Positions 1 through 8,381 of a DNA stretch of 51,120 nt are shown here, piece after piece. Both the position numbers and the translations under genes were made by a program. Source of the stretch: Oscillospiraceae bacterium (GTDB lineage: Bacteria; Bacillota; Clostridia; Oscillospirales; CAG-272); the NCBI GenBank assembly GCA_015064355.1, contig SVSJ01000018.1, positions 1 to 51,120 of the forward strand. The letters are read 5' to 3'. The notes under the pieces were generated by a model, which saw nothing but the letters and a program-made list of their open reading frames with translations, was not told the origin of the DNA and searched no databases. Within the stretch, counting starts at the first letter, position 1. Each line of letters opens with the position of its first letter.

Positions 1-27
1 GGAAAATAACCGAAGGAGGACATTATT

Positions 28-756
28 ATGTCTATCGTATCTATTAAGCAGCTTCTCGAAGCAGGTGTTCATTTCGGACATCACACAAGACGTTGGAACC
101 CCAAGATGGCAGAGTACATCTTCACTGAAAGAAACGGTGTTTACATCATCGACCTTCAGAAGACCATCAAGAAGTTTGAAGAAGCTTACATGTTCGTTCG
201 TGAAACAATCGCTGAAGGAGGCAACATCCTCTTCGTTGGTACAAAGAAGCAGGCTGCTGACACAATCCGTGAAGAAGCAGAACGTTGCGGCATGTACTAT
301 GTAAACGTAAGATGGCTCGGCGGTATGCTCACAAACTACAAGACCATCAGAACCTCCATCGAAAGACTCCGTTCTCTCGAAAAGATGCAGGAAGACGGCA
401 CATTCGATATGCTTCCCAAGAAGGAAGTTGCTGCTCTCCAGAAGGAAATCTTCAACCTCGAAAAGAACCTCGGCGGTATCAAGAACATGAAGGGTCTCCC
501 CTCTGTAGTGTTCATCGTTGACCCCAGAAAAGAACACAACGCAGTTCTCGAATGCAAGAGACTCGGTATCCCTGTAGTTGCTATCGTTGACACAAACTGT
601 GACCCTGATGACGCTGACTACGTAATTCCCGGTAACGACGACGCTATCCGCGGTATCAGACTCATTTCTTCCGTAATCGCTGACGCAGTTATCGAAGCAA
701 AGCAGGGCGAACAGCTCACAGAAGCTGAACCCGCAGCAGAAGAAGCAGCTGAGTAA
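28..756 (+). CDS. rpsB: 30S ribosomal protein uS2 (RpsB)
   Basis: Structural protein of the small ribosomal subunit, added late in 30S assembly. The 242-residue product has the family length. Recognisable motifs are GVHFGH at residues 13-18, RWLGGMLTN near residue 95 and FIVDPRKE near residue 164, followed by an acidic Ala/Glu-rich tail common in Firmicutes. An AAGGAGG ribosome binding site at 13-19 lies 8 nt before the ATG and fixes the start. Codon use is strongly biased, as expected of a highly expressed gene. It is followed by tsf, the conserved rpsB-tsf pair. Its promoter lies before the window. Confidence 0.98.
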   Translation: MSIVSIKQLLEAGVHFGHHTRRWNPKMAEYIFTERNGVYIIDLQKTIKKFEEAYMFVRETIAEGGNILFVGTKKQAADTIREEAERCGMYYVNVRWLGGMLTNYKTIRTSIERLRSLEKMQEDGTFDMLPKKEVAALQKEIFNLEKNLGGIKNMKGLPSVVFIVDPRKEHNAVLECKRLGIPVVAIVDTNCDPDDADYVIPGNDDAIRGIRLISSVIADAVIEAKQGEQLTEAEPAAEEAAE

Positions 757-811
757 TCTGAATCTATTTCGAATCTAATAAAAAATAATTAAAATACAGG
801 AGTTTAGTAAT

Positions 812-1744
812 ATGGCAGCAATCACAGCTAAAATGGTAAACGACCTCAGAAGCAAGACCGGTGCCGGCATGATGGAATGCAAGAAGGCTCTGGTTGAAGC
901 AGACGGTGACTTCGATAACGCTATCAAGGTTCTTCGTGAGAAGGGTCTCGGCAAGGCTGACAAGAAGGCCGGCAGAATCGCAGCAGAAGGTGTTGTTGAC
1001 GTTCTCACAGCAGGCAACACAACCGCTATGATCGAAGTTAACGCAGAAACAGACTTCGTTGCTAAGAACGAAACATTCAAGGCATTCGTTAAGAACATTC
1101 TCAAGGTTATCGTTGAAAATAAGCCCGCTACAGTTGAAGAACTCAAGACTCTTCCTTATGACGCTGATTTCGCATCCGTTGAACTCAAGCTCAAGGACAT
1201 GATCTTCACAATCGGCGAAAACATGAACATTCGTCGTTTCGTTGTAGTTGACGGCATCACATCCACATATATCCACGGCGGCGGTATGGCAGGTGTTATC
1301 GTTAAGTTCGATACAACTGCTGACGTAGCAGCTAAGGACGGTTTCGCAGAAGTTGCTAAGAACATCTGCCTCCAGATCGCAGCTGGTACTCCTCCCACAT
1401 ATGTTAGCAAGGAAGACGTTCCCGCATCTGTTCTCGAAGAAGAAAAGAACATTCTCATGGCTCAGATCAAGAACGACGAAAAGAATGCTAACAAGCCCGA
1501 CGCAATCATCGCAAAGATGGTAGAAGGCAGAATCGGCAAGTTCTACGAAAAGGCATGCCTCAACGAACAGCTCTACGTTAAGGACGACAGCCTCACAATC
1601 GCTAAGTACCTTGCAGCAGCTTCTAAGGATCTCGGCGGCGACATCAAGATCAACTCCTTCGTTCTCTACGAAAAGGGTGAAGGTCTTGAAAAGAGAGAAG
1701 ACGACTTCGCTGATGAGATCGCAAGACTCACAGGTAAGGCGTAA
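812..1744 (+). CDS. tsf: Translation elongation factor Ts
   Basis: Guanine-nucleotide exchange factor that releases GDP from EF-Tu in the cytoplasm. The 310-residue protein starts with the N-terminal UBA-like domain, with the family signature GAGMMECKKAL at about residues 17-27 and KADKKAGRIAAEG near residue 50. The core domain carries TDFVAKNE at about 80. Length matches the family (about 290-310). The ATG has a CAGGAG site about 9 nt upstream. It sits 55 nt after rpsB and is followed directly by an intrinsic terminator, so rpsB-tsf is a transcription unit separate from pyrH. Codon use is highly biased, like rpsB. Confidence 0.98.
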   Translation: MAAITAKMVNDLRSKTGAGMMECKKALVEADGDFDNAIKVLREKGLGKADKKAGRIAAEGVVDVLTAGNTTAMIEVNAETDFVAKNETFKAFVKNILKVIVENKPATVEELKTLPYDADFASVELKLKDMIFTIGENMNIRRFVVVDGITSTYIHGGGMAGVIVKFDTTADVAAKDGFAEVAKNICLQIAAGTPPTYVSKEDVPASVLEEEKNILMAQIKNDEKNANKPDAIIAKMVEGRIGKFYEKACLNEQLYVKDDSLTIAKYLAAASKDLGGDIKINSFVLYEKGEGLEKREDDFADEIARLTGKA

Positions 1745-1766
1745 ATCGACTTAAAACCTTAAAACT

Positions 1767-1798
1767 AAAATCCCACTGTGAAAATAGTGGGATTTTTT
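1767..1798 (+). terminator. Intrinsic terminator after tsf
   Basis: A perfect 9-bp stem, AATCCCACT (1769-1777) with AGTGGGATT (1786-1794), encloses an 8-nt loop and runs into a T tract (1793-1798). It ends the rpsB-tsf unit. Confidence 0.9.
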
Positions 1799-1820
1799 GC
1801 GTGTATTTACAAATTTGCTA

Positions 1821-1849
1821 TTTACAAATTGAAGGAAATAGGGTAAAAT
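1821..1849 (+). promoter_or_regulatory. Sigma-A-type promoter for pyrH-frr and downstream genes
   Basis: TTTACA (1821-1826), 17-nt spacer, TAAAAT (1844-1849), just after the tsf terminator and about 50 nt before the pyrH start. The element TTTACAAATT is present twice (1806-1815 and 1821-1830). A second -10-like TATAAT at 1859-1864 lacks a good -35. Confidence 0.65.
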
Positions 1850-1897
1850 ATATTAGATTATAATATTGATGCAAAAAAGCGTTTGGAGGTGCTTAAC

Positions 1898-2671
1898 ATG
1901 CCCGAAACAAAAAAAAGGTTCAAGAGAGTACTCCTGAAGCTGTCAGGCGAGGCTATTGCCAAGAAAGATGCAGACGGCGGAGTGGACGAGATCTTTGATC
2001 CTGCTATTATTGACGAGATCACAGACGTAATTGCGAGACTTGTTGCTGACGGTATCCAGGTAGGCGTTGTAATCGGCGCGGGCAATATCTGGAGAGGTGC
2101 TTACGGCAAGGGAGTCAAGAGAGCAAGAGCTGACCAGATGGGTATGCTCGGCACTATGATAAACTGCCTCAGACTGGAGGACGCCATCGAAAAGAAGGGC
2201 TGCCCCGTAACAGTAATGTCACCAATTAATATGAATACATTTGCAGAGCCTTACGATTTCCGCCGTGCTATTCAGTACCTTGAGGGCGGCAGAGTGGTTA
2301 TCTTCGGTGCCGGCACAGGTATTCCCTTTGTTACAACAGACACAACTGTTGTTGTAAGAGCTGCGGAGATTGACGCTGACGTTATTCTCATGGCAAAGAA
2401 CATTGACGGTATATACGTCCGCGATCCCAGAGATGAAAATGGCGAGATCGACAGAAGTGTTCCCAGATACAAAGTTATCTCTTACGACGAGTGCATTAAG
2501 AAGGGGCTTAAGGCTACTGACGTTTCCGCATCTGCAGTTGCAAAGGAACAGAAGATCGATATGTACCTGTTTGCACTGTCTGAACCCGAAAACATCCTGC
2601 GTGCTGCAAGAGGCGAGGAGATCGGCACTCTTGTTACCTGCGACGCAAACTGCGAATCTGAAGTTTATTAA
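1898..2671 (+). CDS. pyrH: UMP kinase (PyrH)
   Basis: Hexameric amino-acid-kinase-fold enzyme that phosphorylates UMP to UDP in pyrimidine nucleotide synthesis. The 257-residue product shows the nucleotide-binding RVLLKLSGEA near the N terminus, VIGAGNIWRG, RADQMGMLGT and a C-terminal GTLVT. A longer reading frame opens at TTG 1883, but that codon overlaps the GGAGGT ribosome binding site (1885-1890). The ATG at 1898 is 7 nt downstream of the site and is the better start. It forms the conserved pyrH-frr pair, 32 nt apart. Confidence 0.97.
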   Translation: MPETKKRFKRVLLKLSGEAIAKKDADGGVDEIFDPAIIDEITDVIARLVADGIQVGVVIGAGNIWRGAYGKGVKRARADQMGMLGTMINCLRLEDAIEKKGCPVTVMSPINMNTFAEPYDFRRAIQYLEGGRVVIFGAGTGIPFVTTDTTVVVRAAEIDADVILMAKNIDGIYVRDPRDENGEIDRSVPRYKVISYDECIKKGLKATDVSASAVAKEQKIDMYLFALSEPENILRAARGEEIGTLVTCDANCESEVY

Positions 2672-2703
2672 TTAAAATAAATAATTGAACAGGAGATACT
2701 ACT

Positions 2704-3258
2704 ATGAAGCTTGATACCAAAGAATATGAAGGCAAAATGAAAAAGTCCATTGATGTTTTCAAGGATACCCTTTCTACAATCCGCGCAGGCAGAGCAAGCA
2801 CTGCTGTTGTTTCCAAGGTAATGGTTGACTATTACGGAGTTCCCACCGCTATTACACAGATGGCTGAAGTTAAGGTTACAGACCCCAAGACTCTCGCTAT
2901 CCAGCCCTGGGACGCTTCCACAATCAAGAATATTGAAAAGGCTATTCTCGTAGCTGATATCGGTATCACACCTCAGAACGACGGTAAGGTTATCAGACTT
3001 GTGTTCCCCCAGCTTACAGAGGAACGCCGTCGCGAGCTCAAGAAGAACATTGCAAAGCTCAGCGAAGAAGCAAAGGTTGCTATCCGTAACATCAGACGCG
3101 ATGCAAACGACAAGAGCAAGGCAATGAAGAAGAACAGCGAAATGACCGAGGACGAACAGAAGCAGTCTGACAAGAGCATCCAGGATCTGACTGACAAGTT
3201 CATCAAGGAGATCGACACAATTACCGCAGCAAAAGAAAAGGAAATTATGGAGATCTGA
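2704..3258 (+). CDS. frr: Ribosome recycling factor
   Basis: Splits post-termination ribosomes together with EF-G. The 184 residues match the family (about 185). Motifs: TIRAGRAS near residue 25, DYYGVPT near residue 40, and the helical-bundle segment ERRRELKK followed by VAIRNIRRDAN at about 125-135. An AGGAG site lies about 8 nt before the ATG. It closely follows pyrH, as in most Firmicutes. Confidence 0.98.
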   Translation: MKLDTKEYEGKMKKSIDVFKDTLSTIRAGRASTAVVSKVMVDYYGVPTAITQMAEVKVTDPKTLAIQPWDASTIKNIEKAILVADIGITPQNDGKVIRLVFPQLTEERRRELKKNIAKLSEEAKVAIRNIRRDANDKSKAMKKNSEMTEDEQKQSDKSIQDLTDKFIKEIDTITAAKEKEIMEI

Positions 3259-3291
3259 TCAGGGATCTGACATTACTAATTTAGAACATCG

Positions 3292-3332
3292 TGCGCTCGG
3301 TGATAAGCGGAAAACGTTTATGACTGAGCGCA
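3292..3332 (+). repeat. Inverted repeat between frr and uppS
   Basis: TGCGCTCGGT (3292-3301) pairs with ACTGAGCGCA (3323-3332), with a single G-T wobble; the 21-nt loop contains the small palindrome AAACGTTT. There is no T tract, so it is not an obvious terminator. It could be an RNA processing or pausing structure upstream of uppS. No function is known to me. Confidence 0.5.
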
Positions 3333-3360
3333 TACCTTATCTTGTATATTATGGTGGTTT

Positions 3361-4092
3361 ATGACTGACATAAGCAATATGGCTGTTCGGGAAATCGTGC
3401 AGCAGAGCGAACTTAAACATATCGCATTTATTATGGACGGAAACGGCAGATGGGCTAAAAATAAAGGTCTGCCGAGAGAATTCGGTCACCGTGCAGGGGC
3501 GGAAACCTTTAAAAAGGTGCTGCGTTACTGCAGAAAGATCGGAATCAGTGTGGTTACGGTGTACGCGTTTTCCACAGAGAATATCAAGAGACCCAAAAGG
3601 GAAGTGGAGGCGATCTTTTCCCTCCTCCTTGATTATATTGAAGAAGCGAGAGACGAGGACGGGGTTGAGTTTTGCTTTTTAGGCGACCCGGCAGCCCTCG
3701 GCGAGGACATTGGCAAAAAAGCAAGGGCCCTTGAAGAAGACACCCGCGGCGGTGCTCACAGGGTGAATATTGCCCTCAATTATGGCGGACGTGCGGAGAT
3801 CGTACACGCGGTAAACGAGCTTATTAAACAAGGAAAGACCGAAATATCTGAAGATGATATTTCTGCAAATATATATACGAAGGGCTGCCCTGACCCCGAT
3901 CTGGTGGTCAGAACAGGAAAGGAAACAAGAATCTCAAACTTTCTCCTGTGGCAGAGCGCGTATTCTGAATTCTACTTCTCAGATGCAATGTGGCCGGACT
4001 TTTCCGCAGATGATGTTGACGCGGCGATCCGTGACTTTGCAGGCAGAAGCAGACGCTGGGGCGGTCTTGACAAGAACGAAACCCGGAAATAA
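3361..4092 (+). CDS. uppS: Isoprenyl (undecaprenyl diphosphate) synthase
   Basis: cis-Prenyltransferase that condenses isopentenyl diphosphate units onto farnesyl diphosphate, giving the C55 lipid carrier for peptidoglycan and other wall polymers. In the 243 residues I see the catalytic MDGNGRWA with Asp at about 26, FGHRAG, the VYAFSTEN segment, VNIALNYGGR, DPDLVVRTG and the C-terminal RRWGG. Length is typical (about 240-255). A GGTGG lies 4-8 nt before the ATG. The gene precedes cdsA and dxr, so lipid-carrier and isoprenoid steps are clustered. Confidence 0.96.
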   Translation: MTDISNMAVREIVQQSELKHIAFIMDGNGRWAKNKGLPREFGHRAGAETFKKVLRYCRKIGISVVTVYAFSTENIKRPKREVEAIFSLLLDYIEEARDEDGVEFCFLGDPAALGEDIGKKARALEEDTRGGAHRVNIALNYGGRAEIVHAVNELIKQGKTEISEDDISANIYTKGCPDPDLVVRTGKETRISNFLLWQSAYSEFYFSDAMWPDFSADDVDAAIRDFAGRSRRWGGLDKNETRK

Positions 4093-4131
4093 TAAAAGTT
4101 AATTACGTGAATTAACGGAAGGAAAAAAGAA

Positions 4132-4959
4132 ATGTTAAAGCGAACTATTACTGCCGTTTGCGCGATGATTATTTTCATACCCGTTTGCTATTTCTCGGGT
4201 ACTGTGATTTTCCCTGTTGCAATGGCAATAGCATCATTGATCGCGGCTTACGAAATGACAGGCTGTACCGGTGTGAGAAAAAAACTTTCTGTATCTATCC
4301 CATCCTGTATCTTTGGCGCACTTCTGCCCTTGATTCCTTGGTTTACAGAAGGCGACACGATCAAGTACTCATTCTCTTGTTTTATTATCTATCTGATAGT
4401 ATTGTTCACAACCCTTGTTTTCTCAAAAGGAAAGCTTGATTACACCCTGGTTGCTTCTTGTTTCATGGGAGTACTGTATGCGTCTATGTCATTTATGTGC
4501 ATCGTTCTTCTCCGTGAGGCGGGGGCTTACTTGTATCTCCTCGTATTCGTCGGACCATGGGTCAGCGATATTTTCGCATATCTTTGCGGCAGACTCTTCG
4601 GCAAGCATAAGCTGATCCCCGAGGTTTCTCCCAAGAAGACAGTTGAGGGAAGTGTTGGCGGTATTATTTTCACCGCGATCGCATTTGTTGTATACGGAAT
4701 CATTATCAAAACCTACTTCAACGCAAGCGCAGTTGCCAATCCCATCGCGATGGCTCTTGCGGGCGCTGTTACATCCGTGATCGCACAGATCGGCGACCTT
4801 ACAGCTTCTGCGATCAAGAGAAGATTCGACATTAAAGACTACGGCCGTATTTTCCCCGGACACGGCGGAGTTATGGACCGCTTCGACAGCGTGCTTCTTA
4901 CAGCTCCCGTGCTTTATATTATCTCGACAATTCCGTACGTTGCGGAAAAAATGCTCTGA
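4132..4959 (+). CDS. cdsA: Phosphatidate cytidylyltransferase
   Basis: Integral membrane enzyme making CDP-diacylglycerol from phosphatidate and CTP, the branch point of phospholipid synthesis. The 275-residue protein consists of about eight hydrophobic segments. The C-terminal family signature is clear: SPKKTVEGSVGG near residue 165 and, later, IKDYGRIFPGHGGVMDRFDS with its metal- and substrate-binding Asp residues. An AAGGA site lies about 10 nt before the ATG. Only 14 nt separate it from dxr. Confidence 0.96.
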   Translation: MLKRTITAVCAMIIFIPVCYFSGTVIFPVAMAIASLIAAYEMTGCTGVRKKLSVSIPSCIFGALLPLIPWFTEGDTIKYSFSCFIIYLIVLFTTLVFSKGKLDYTLVASCFMGVLYASMSFMCIVLLREAGAYLYLLVFVGPWVSDIFAYLCGRLFGKHKLIPEVSPKKTVEGSVGGIIFTAIAFVVYGIIIKTYFNASAVANPIAMALAGAVTSVIAQIGDLTASAIKRRFDIKDYGRIFPGHGGVMDRFDSVLLTAPVLYIISTIPYVAEKML

Positions 4960-4973
4960 TTTTGGTGTAAACG

Positions 4974-6164
4974 ATGATCAACTTGAATCCAAACAAGAAT
5001 ATTTCTCCGCAAACTGTGGCGGTTCTTGGTTCAACAGGCTCGGTGGGTACTCAGACCCTTGACATAGTCAGAGAACAGGGACTTTCCGTTGATATGCTGA
5101 CGGCCGGTGAGAATACTTCCTTGCTTGCAGCACAAATCAGAGAGTTTTCGCCAAAAGTTGTGGCGGTCGGTAGTGAATCTGCAGCAAAACGGCTCCGCGA
5201 TGAGATCTCTGCAGGCTGCGCCAAGTCTCCCGAGATAATTTTTGATACAAACGAAACATACGACGCTATAGAGCATACCCACGCAGATATGATCTTTCAC
5301 TCTGTTGCAGGCCTTGCCGGTATCGGATACGCACTTGCGGCGGCAAGGAGCGGTAAGCGTGTGGGTATGGCAAATAAAGAGGCGATCATAGCTTGCGGCG
5401 ACATGATTTTTGATCTGATGAACGCCCGCGGAGGCGAGATGATCCCCGTTGACAGCGAGCACAGCGCAATTTACCGTTGCCTTGAGGGCAGAGATCCCGA
5501 AAATGTCAAAAAGATAATTCTGACTGCCAGCGGTGGCCCGTTCTTTGGCAGAAGTGCCGCCGAGCTTAAATCTGTTACAGCGGCAGATGCCCTTGCTCAT
5601 CCCACCTGGAAAATGGGCAAGAAGATCACCGTTGACTCAGCCACCCTTATGAACAAGGGGTTTGAGATAATCGAAGCGGTGCGCCTTTTCGGTAAGCCTG
5701 AGGACAAAGTGGACGTGGTTATCCACCGCCAAAGTATAATCCATTCGATGATAGAATATAATGATAATACTTTTATGGCGCAAATGGGACGCCCGGATAT
5801 GCGTGACTGCATACGTTACGCCGCAACCGCCCCTCATTCTGCCCGTGTAAATGCACCTGAGCTCGATTTGACCGACGTGTTCAAACTAACATTTGAGAAG
5901 CCGGACACTGTGGCGTTCCCCCTTCTCGAGGTGGCGCGTATTTCAGTAAGAATGGGCGGCACGGCACCTACTTCTCTTATTGCAGCAGACGAGGTGGCAG
6001 TTGACGCTTTCCTCGCCGGTCAGATCGGATTTACGGATATTTCATCTTTTGTTATTGAAACTCTCGGCAAAATTGAGGTATCGAATAACATAACAGAGGA
6101 ATCGGTTTACGAAGCTGACAGAAAGGCAAGAGAGCTTTGCCGATCCTTAATTAACAAATTCTGA
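4974..6164 (+). CDS. dxr: 1-deoxy-D-xylulose-5-phosphate reductoisomerase
   Basis: NADPH-dependent conversion of DXP to 2-C-methyl-erythritol 4-phosphate, the committed step of the MEP isoprenoid pathway. The 396-residue protein carries the NADPH-binding GSTGSVGTQTLDI near residue 19, NKEAIIACG, the metal and substrate site VDSEHSAIYRCL near 160, and HPTWKMGKKITVDSATLMNK. Length is normal. The ribosome binding site is weak (GGTG about 9 nt upstream). With ispG downstream, two MEP-pathway genes flank rseP. Confidence 0.97.
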   Translation: MINLNPNKNISPQTVAVLGSTGSVGTQTLDIVREQGLSVDMLTAGENTSLLAAQIREFSPKVVAVGSESAAKRLRDEISAGCAKSPEIIFDTNETYDAIEHTHADMIFHSVAGLAGIGYALAAARSGKRVGMANKEAIIACGDMIFDLMNARGGEMIPVDSEHSAIYRCLEGRDPENVKKIILTASGGPFFGRSAAELKSVTAADALAHPTWKMGKKITVDSATLMNKGFEIIEAVRLFGKPEDKVDVVIHRQSIIHSMIEYNDNTFMAQMGRPDMRDCIRYAATAPHSARVNAPELDLTDVFKLTFEKPDTVAFPLLEVARISVRMGGTAPTSLIAADEVAVDAFLAGQIGFTDISSFVIETLGKIEVSNNITEESVYEADRKARELCRSLINKF

Positions 6165-6173
6165 TAAAAGGGT

Positions 6174-7223
6174 GTGATCACAATCAACCTTTGGTATATT
6201 TTACTTGCACTTTTCATTTTCGGAATCCTGATTTTTATTCATGAACTGGGGCATTATCTTGCCGCCAGACGGTTCGGTGTAACCATTCGTGAGTTTTCTA
6301 TAGGCATGGGTCCGAAGCTTTTTACTCACGTGTCCGAGAAAACCGGAACAGCATATTCTATCCGTCTTTTCCCCATTGGCGGATTTGTTGCAATGGAAGG
6401 CGAGGACGAGAAATCGGATGACGAAAACGCCTTCCACAAAAAGCCGGTGTGGCAGAGAATTATCATAACTGCCGCAGGCGCGTTTATGAACGTGGTGGTT
6501 GGCATCCTTGTTATGGGGGTGCTTGTTGCAAGTCAGGACGGCCTTGGCTCCAACACGATTTCCCTCCTGCCTGAAAACGAAAATGGCATCAACTACGCAT
6601 ATGAGGGCGGACTTCGTGTAGGCGACGAGTTTTATGCTGTTGAAGGCACTCGGGTTCACATCATTAACGAGACATTTTACGAGATAATGCGCAAGGGTAT
6701 CGAGCCTATTGACATTACCGTGATTCGAGATGGAGAGAAGATCACATTTGAGGACGTGGTCTTCCCGACAGTTGAAGAGCAGGGCATTATTCTCGGCACT
6801 ATTGATTTCAAGGTGGATTACGAAGAAAAGACTGTATTAAACGTGATAAAGCACGCTTTCTTCCGCTCCACATCAACCATAAAGACTATCTGGGAATCCC
6901 TCATTGATCTTATCACCGGACGTTACGGTATACAGAGCGTGTCAGGGCCTATCGGAATAACCCAGACACTCGGCGAGGCGGCAAAGCAGGGAATTGATGA
7001 CCTGGTTAACCTGGCGGTGCTGATCAGCATGAACCTTGGCGTTATGAATCTGTTGCCATTGCCTGCCCTGGACGGAGGACGGCTCCTGTTCCAGATAGTT
7101 GAGCTTGTTCGCGGAAAACCTCTTTCACAAAATATTGAGGGGGCAATACATTTCGCAGGACTTGTTCTTCTTATGATACTAATGGTCCTTATTGCGGTAA
7201 AAGACGTAATAGGACTGTTCTGA
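6174..7223 (+). CDS. rseP: Site-2 intramembrane metalloprotease RseP/RasP family
   Basis: Zinc protease that cuts transmembrane segments, such as anti-sigma factors and remnant signal peptides, within the membrane. The active-site HELGH is in the first transmembrane helix at about residue 22. A single PDZ-like domain sits between residues about 110 and 200. The second zinc-ligand motif, LPALDGGRLLF, lies near residue 298. At 349 residues it is shorter than B. subtilis RasP (about 420). The start is read as GTG at 6174; the Shine-Dalgarno is weak and very close, and no in-frame ATG is near, so the exact start is uncertain. It lies 9 nt after dxr. Confidence 0.92.
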   Translation: MITINLWYILLALFIFGILIFIHELGHYLAARRFGVTIREFSIGMGPKLFTHVSEKTGTAYSIRLFPIGGFVAMEGEDEKSDDENAFHKKPVWQRIIITAAGAFMNVVVGILVMGVLVASQDGLGSNTISLLPENENGINYAYEGGLRVGDEFYAVEGTRVHIINETFYEIMRKGIEPIDITVIRDGEKITFEDVVFPTVEEQGIILGTIDFKVDYEEKTVLNVIKHAFFRSTSTIKTIWESLIDLITGRYGIQSVSGPIGITQTLGEAAKQGIDDLVNLAVLISMNLGVMNLLPLPALDGGRLLFQIVELVRGKPLSQNIEGAIHFAGLVLLMILMVLIAVKDVIGLF

Positions 7224-7230
7224 TAAAGCA

Positions 7231-7260
7231 GCTTACCGAGGAAAAACTCGGTAGGCTTTT
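7231..7260 (+). terminator. Terminator-like hairpin between rseP and ispG
   Basis: GCTTACCGAG (7231-7240) pairs with CTCGGTAGGC (7247-7256), one G-T wobble, followed by TTTT. The T tract is short, so it may terminate only partly and attenuate read-through into ispG. Confidence 0.6.
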
Positions 7261-7286
7261 GCCGTTTTATAACGCGGAGGAATTAT

Positions 7287-8360
7287 ATGACACGAAAGAC
7301 AACTCGCACAGTACGCGCAAGGAACATATTGATAGGCGGGGAAAGTCCCATAACGGTTCAGTCTATGACAAACGTGCCGGCAGGGGATTTTCTCGCGTCA
7401 ATTGAACAAATAAAAAGACTTGAAGCCGCAAAATGCGACATAGTTCGCCTTGCCATTCCGAAAGCAGAATACGCAGAAGTGTTCAGAGCGGCAAAATTCA
7501 GCGGAGTCAAGTGCCCCCTTGTTGCAGATATTCATTTCGATTACAGAATCGCACTTGAAGCTGTCAGAATGGGTGCGGATAAGATCCGTATCAACCCCGG
7601 CAATATCGGTGAAAAATGGAAGGTAGCCGAGGTTGCAAACGCCTGTAAGAGCGCGGGAATTCCCATCAGAATCGGCGTAAACGGCGGCTCTCTTGATAAG
7701 CGCATCCTGGAAAAATACGGCGCTCCCACAGCGGAAGCCCTTGCGGAATCTGCTCTTTTAGAGGCCGCTGCTCTTGAGGATTGCGGTTTTTCGGATGTAG
7801 TTATTTCCATAAAATCCTCAACCGTTGATGAAATGACTCGTGCCGCGAGAATTGTCAGCGCACAGAGTGATTATCCCCTCCATCTCGGTGTTACCGAAGC
7901 CGGTGACGGATATTCCGGCCTTGTGAAGAATTCCATTGGGATCGGATCTCTTCTCCTTGACGGCATAGGTGACACTATCCGCGTTTCTCTCACCGCTGAT
8001 CCGGTTGAAGAGGTGCGTGCAGGGCGGGAGATCCTCTCCGCTCTCGGACTTAACTCGGGTGGTGGGATCAACGTGATCTCTTGCCCTACCTGCGGAAGAA
8101 CAAAGATCGACCTCATTGACATAGGCAGACGATATAAAGAAGCGGCAGAAGGTATCGACACCAAAGGAAAGCGGATCAAGGTTGCGGTAATGGGATGCGT
8201 GGTAAACGGTCCCGGTGAAGCAAGAGAAGCTGACTTCGGCATAGCAGGCGGCGACGGATTTGTGCTGTACTTCAAAAACGGTGAAGCCCAGTACAAGGTG
8301 GAAGAAGACCGGGCTGTTGAATTTTTGATTGAAGAAACGAAGAAATTTATTGACGAATGA
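7287..8360 (+). CDS. ispG: 4-hydroxy-3-methylbut-2-en-1-yl diphosphate synthase (flavodoxin/ferredoxin)
   Basis: [4Fe-4S] enzyme that reductively converts MEcPP to HMBPP, the penultimate MEP-pathway step. The 357 residues fit the short bacterial form: an N-terminal TIM barrel (QSMTNVPAGD, DIHFDYRIA, RINPGNIG) and a C-terminal cluster domain with cluster ligands Cys266 and Cys269 (CPTCGR) and Cys304 in GCVVNGPGE, where Glu311 is the conserved fourth ligand. A GGAGG site lies about 6 nt before the ATG. Its placement between rseP and polC is common in Clostridia. Confidence 0.97.
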   Translation: MTRKTTRTVRARNILIGGESPITVQSMTNVPAGDFLASIEQIKRLEAAKCDIVRLAIPKAEYAEVFRAAKFSGVKCPLVADIHFDYRIALEAVRMGADKIRINPGNIGEKWKVAEVANACKSAGIPIRIGVNGGSLDKRILEKYGAPTAEALAESALLEAAALEDCGFSDVVISIKSSTVDEMTRAARIVSAQSDYPLHLGVTEAGDGYSGLVKNSIGIGSLLLDGIGDTIRVSLTADPVEEVRAGREILSALGLNSGGGINVISCPTCGRTKIDLIDIGRRYKEAAEGIDTKGKRIKVAVMGCVVNGPGEAREADFGIAGGDGFVLYFKNGEAQYKVEEDRAVEFLIEETKKFIDE

Positions 8361-8381
8361 TACTATTACGGAGGACACTCC

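Noticed and set aside
764-1276. Minus-strand frame opposite tsf
   Set aside because: Overlaps an unambiguous tsf gene; codon-bias artefact.
1883-1897. Five-codon extension of pyrH from TTG
   Set aside because: The codon overlaps the ribosome binding site; the ATG at 1898 is correctly spaced.
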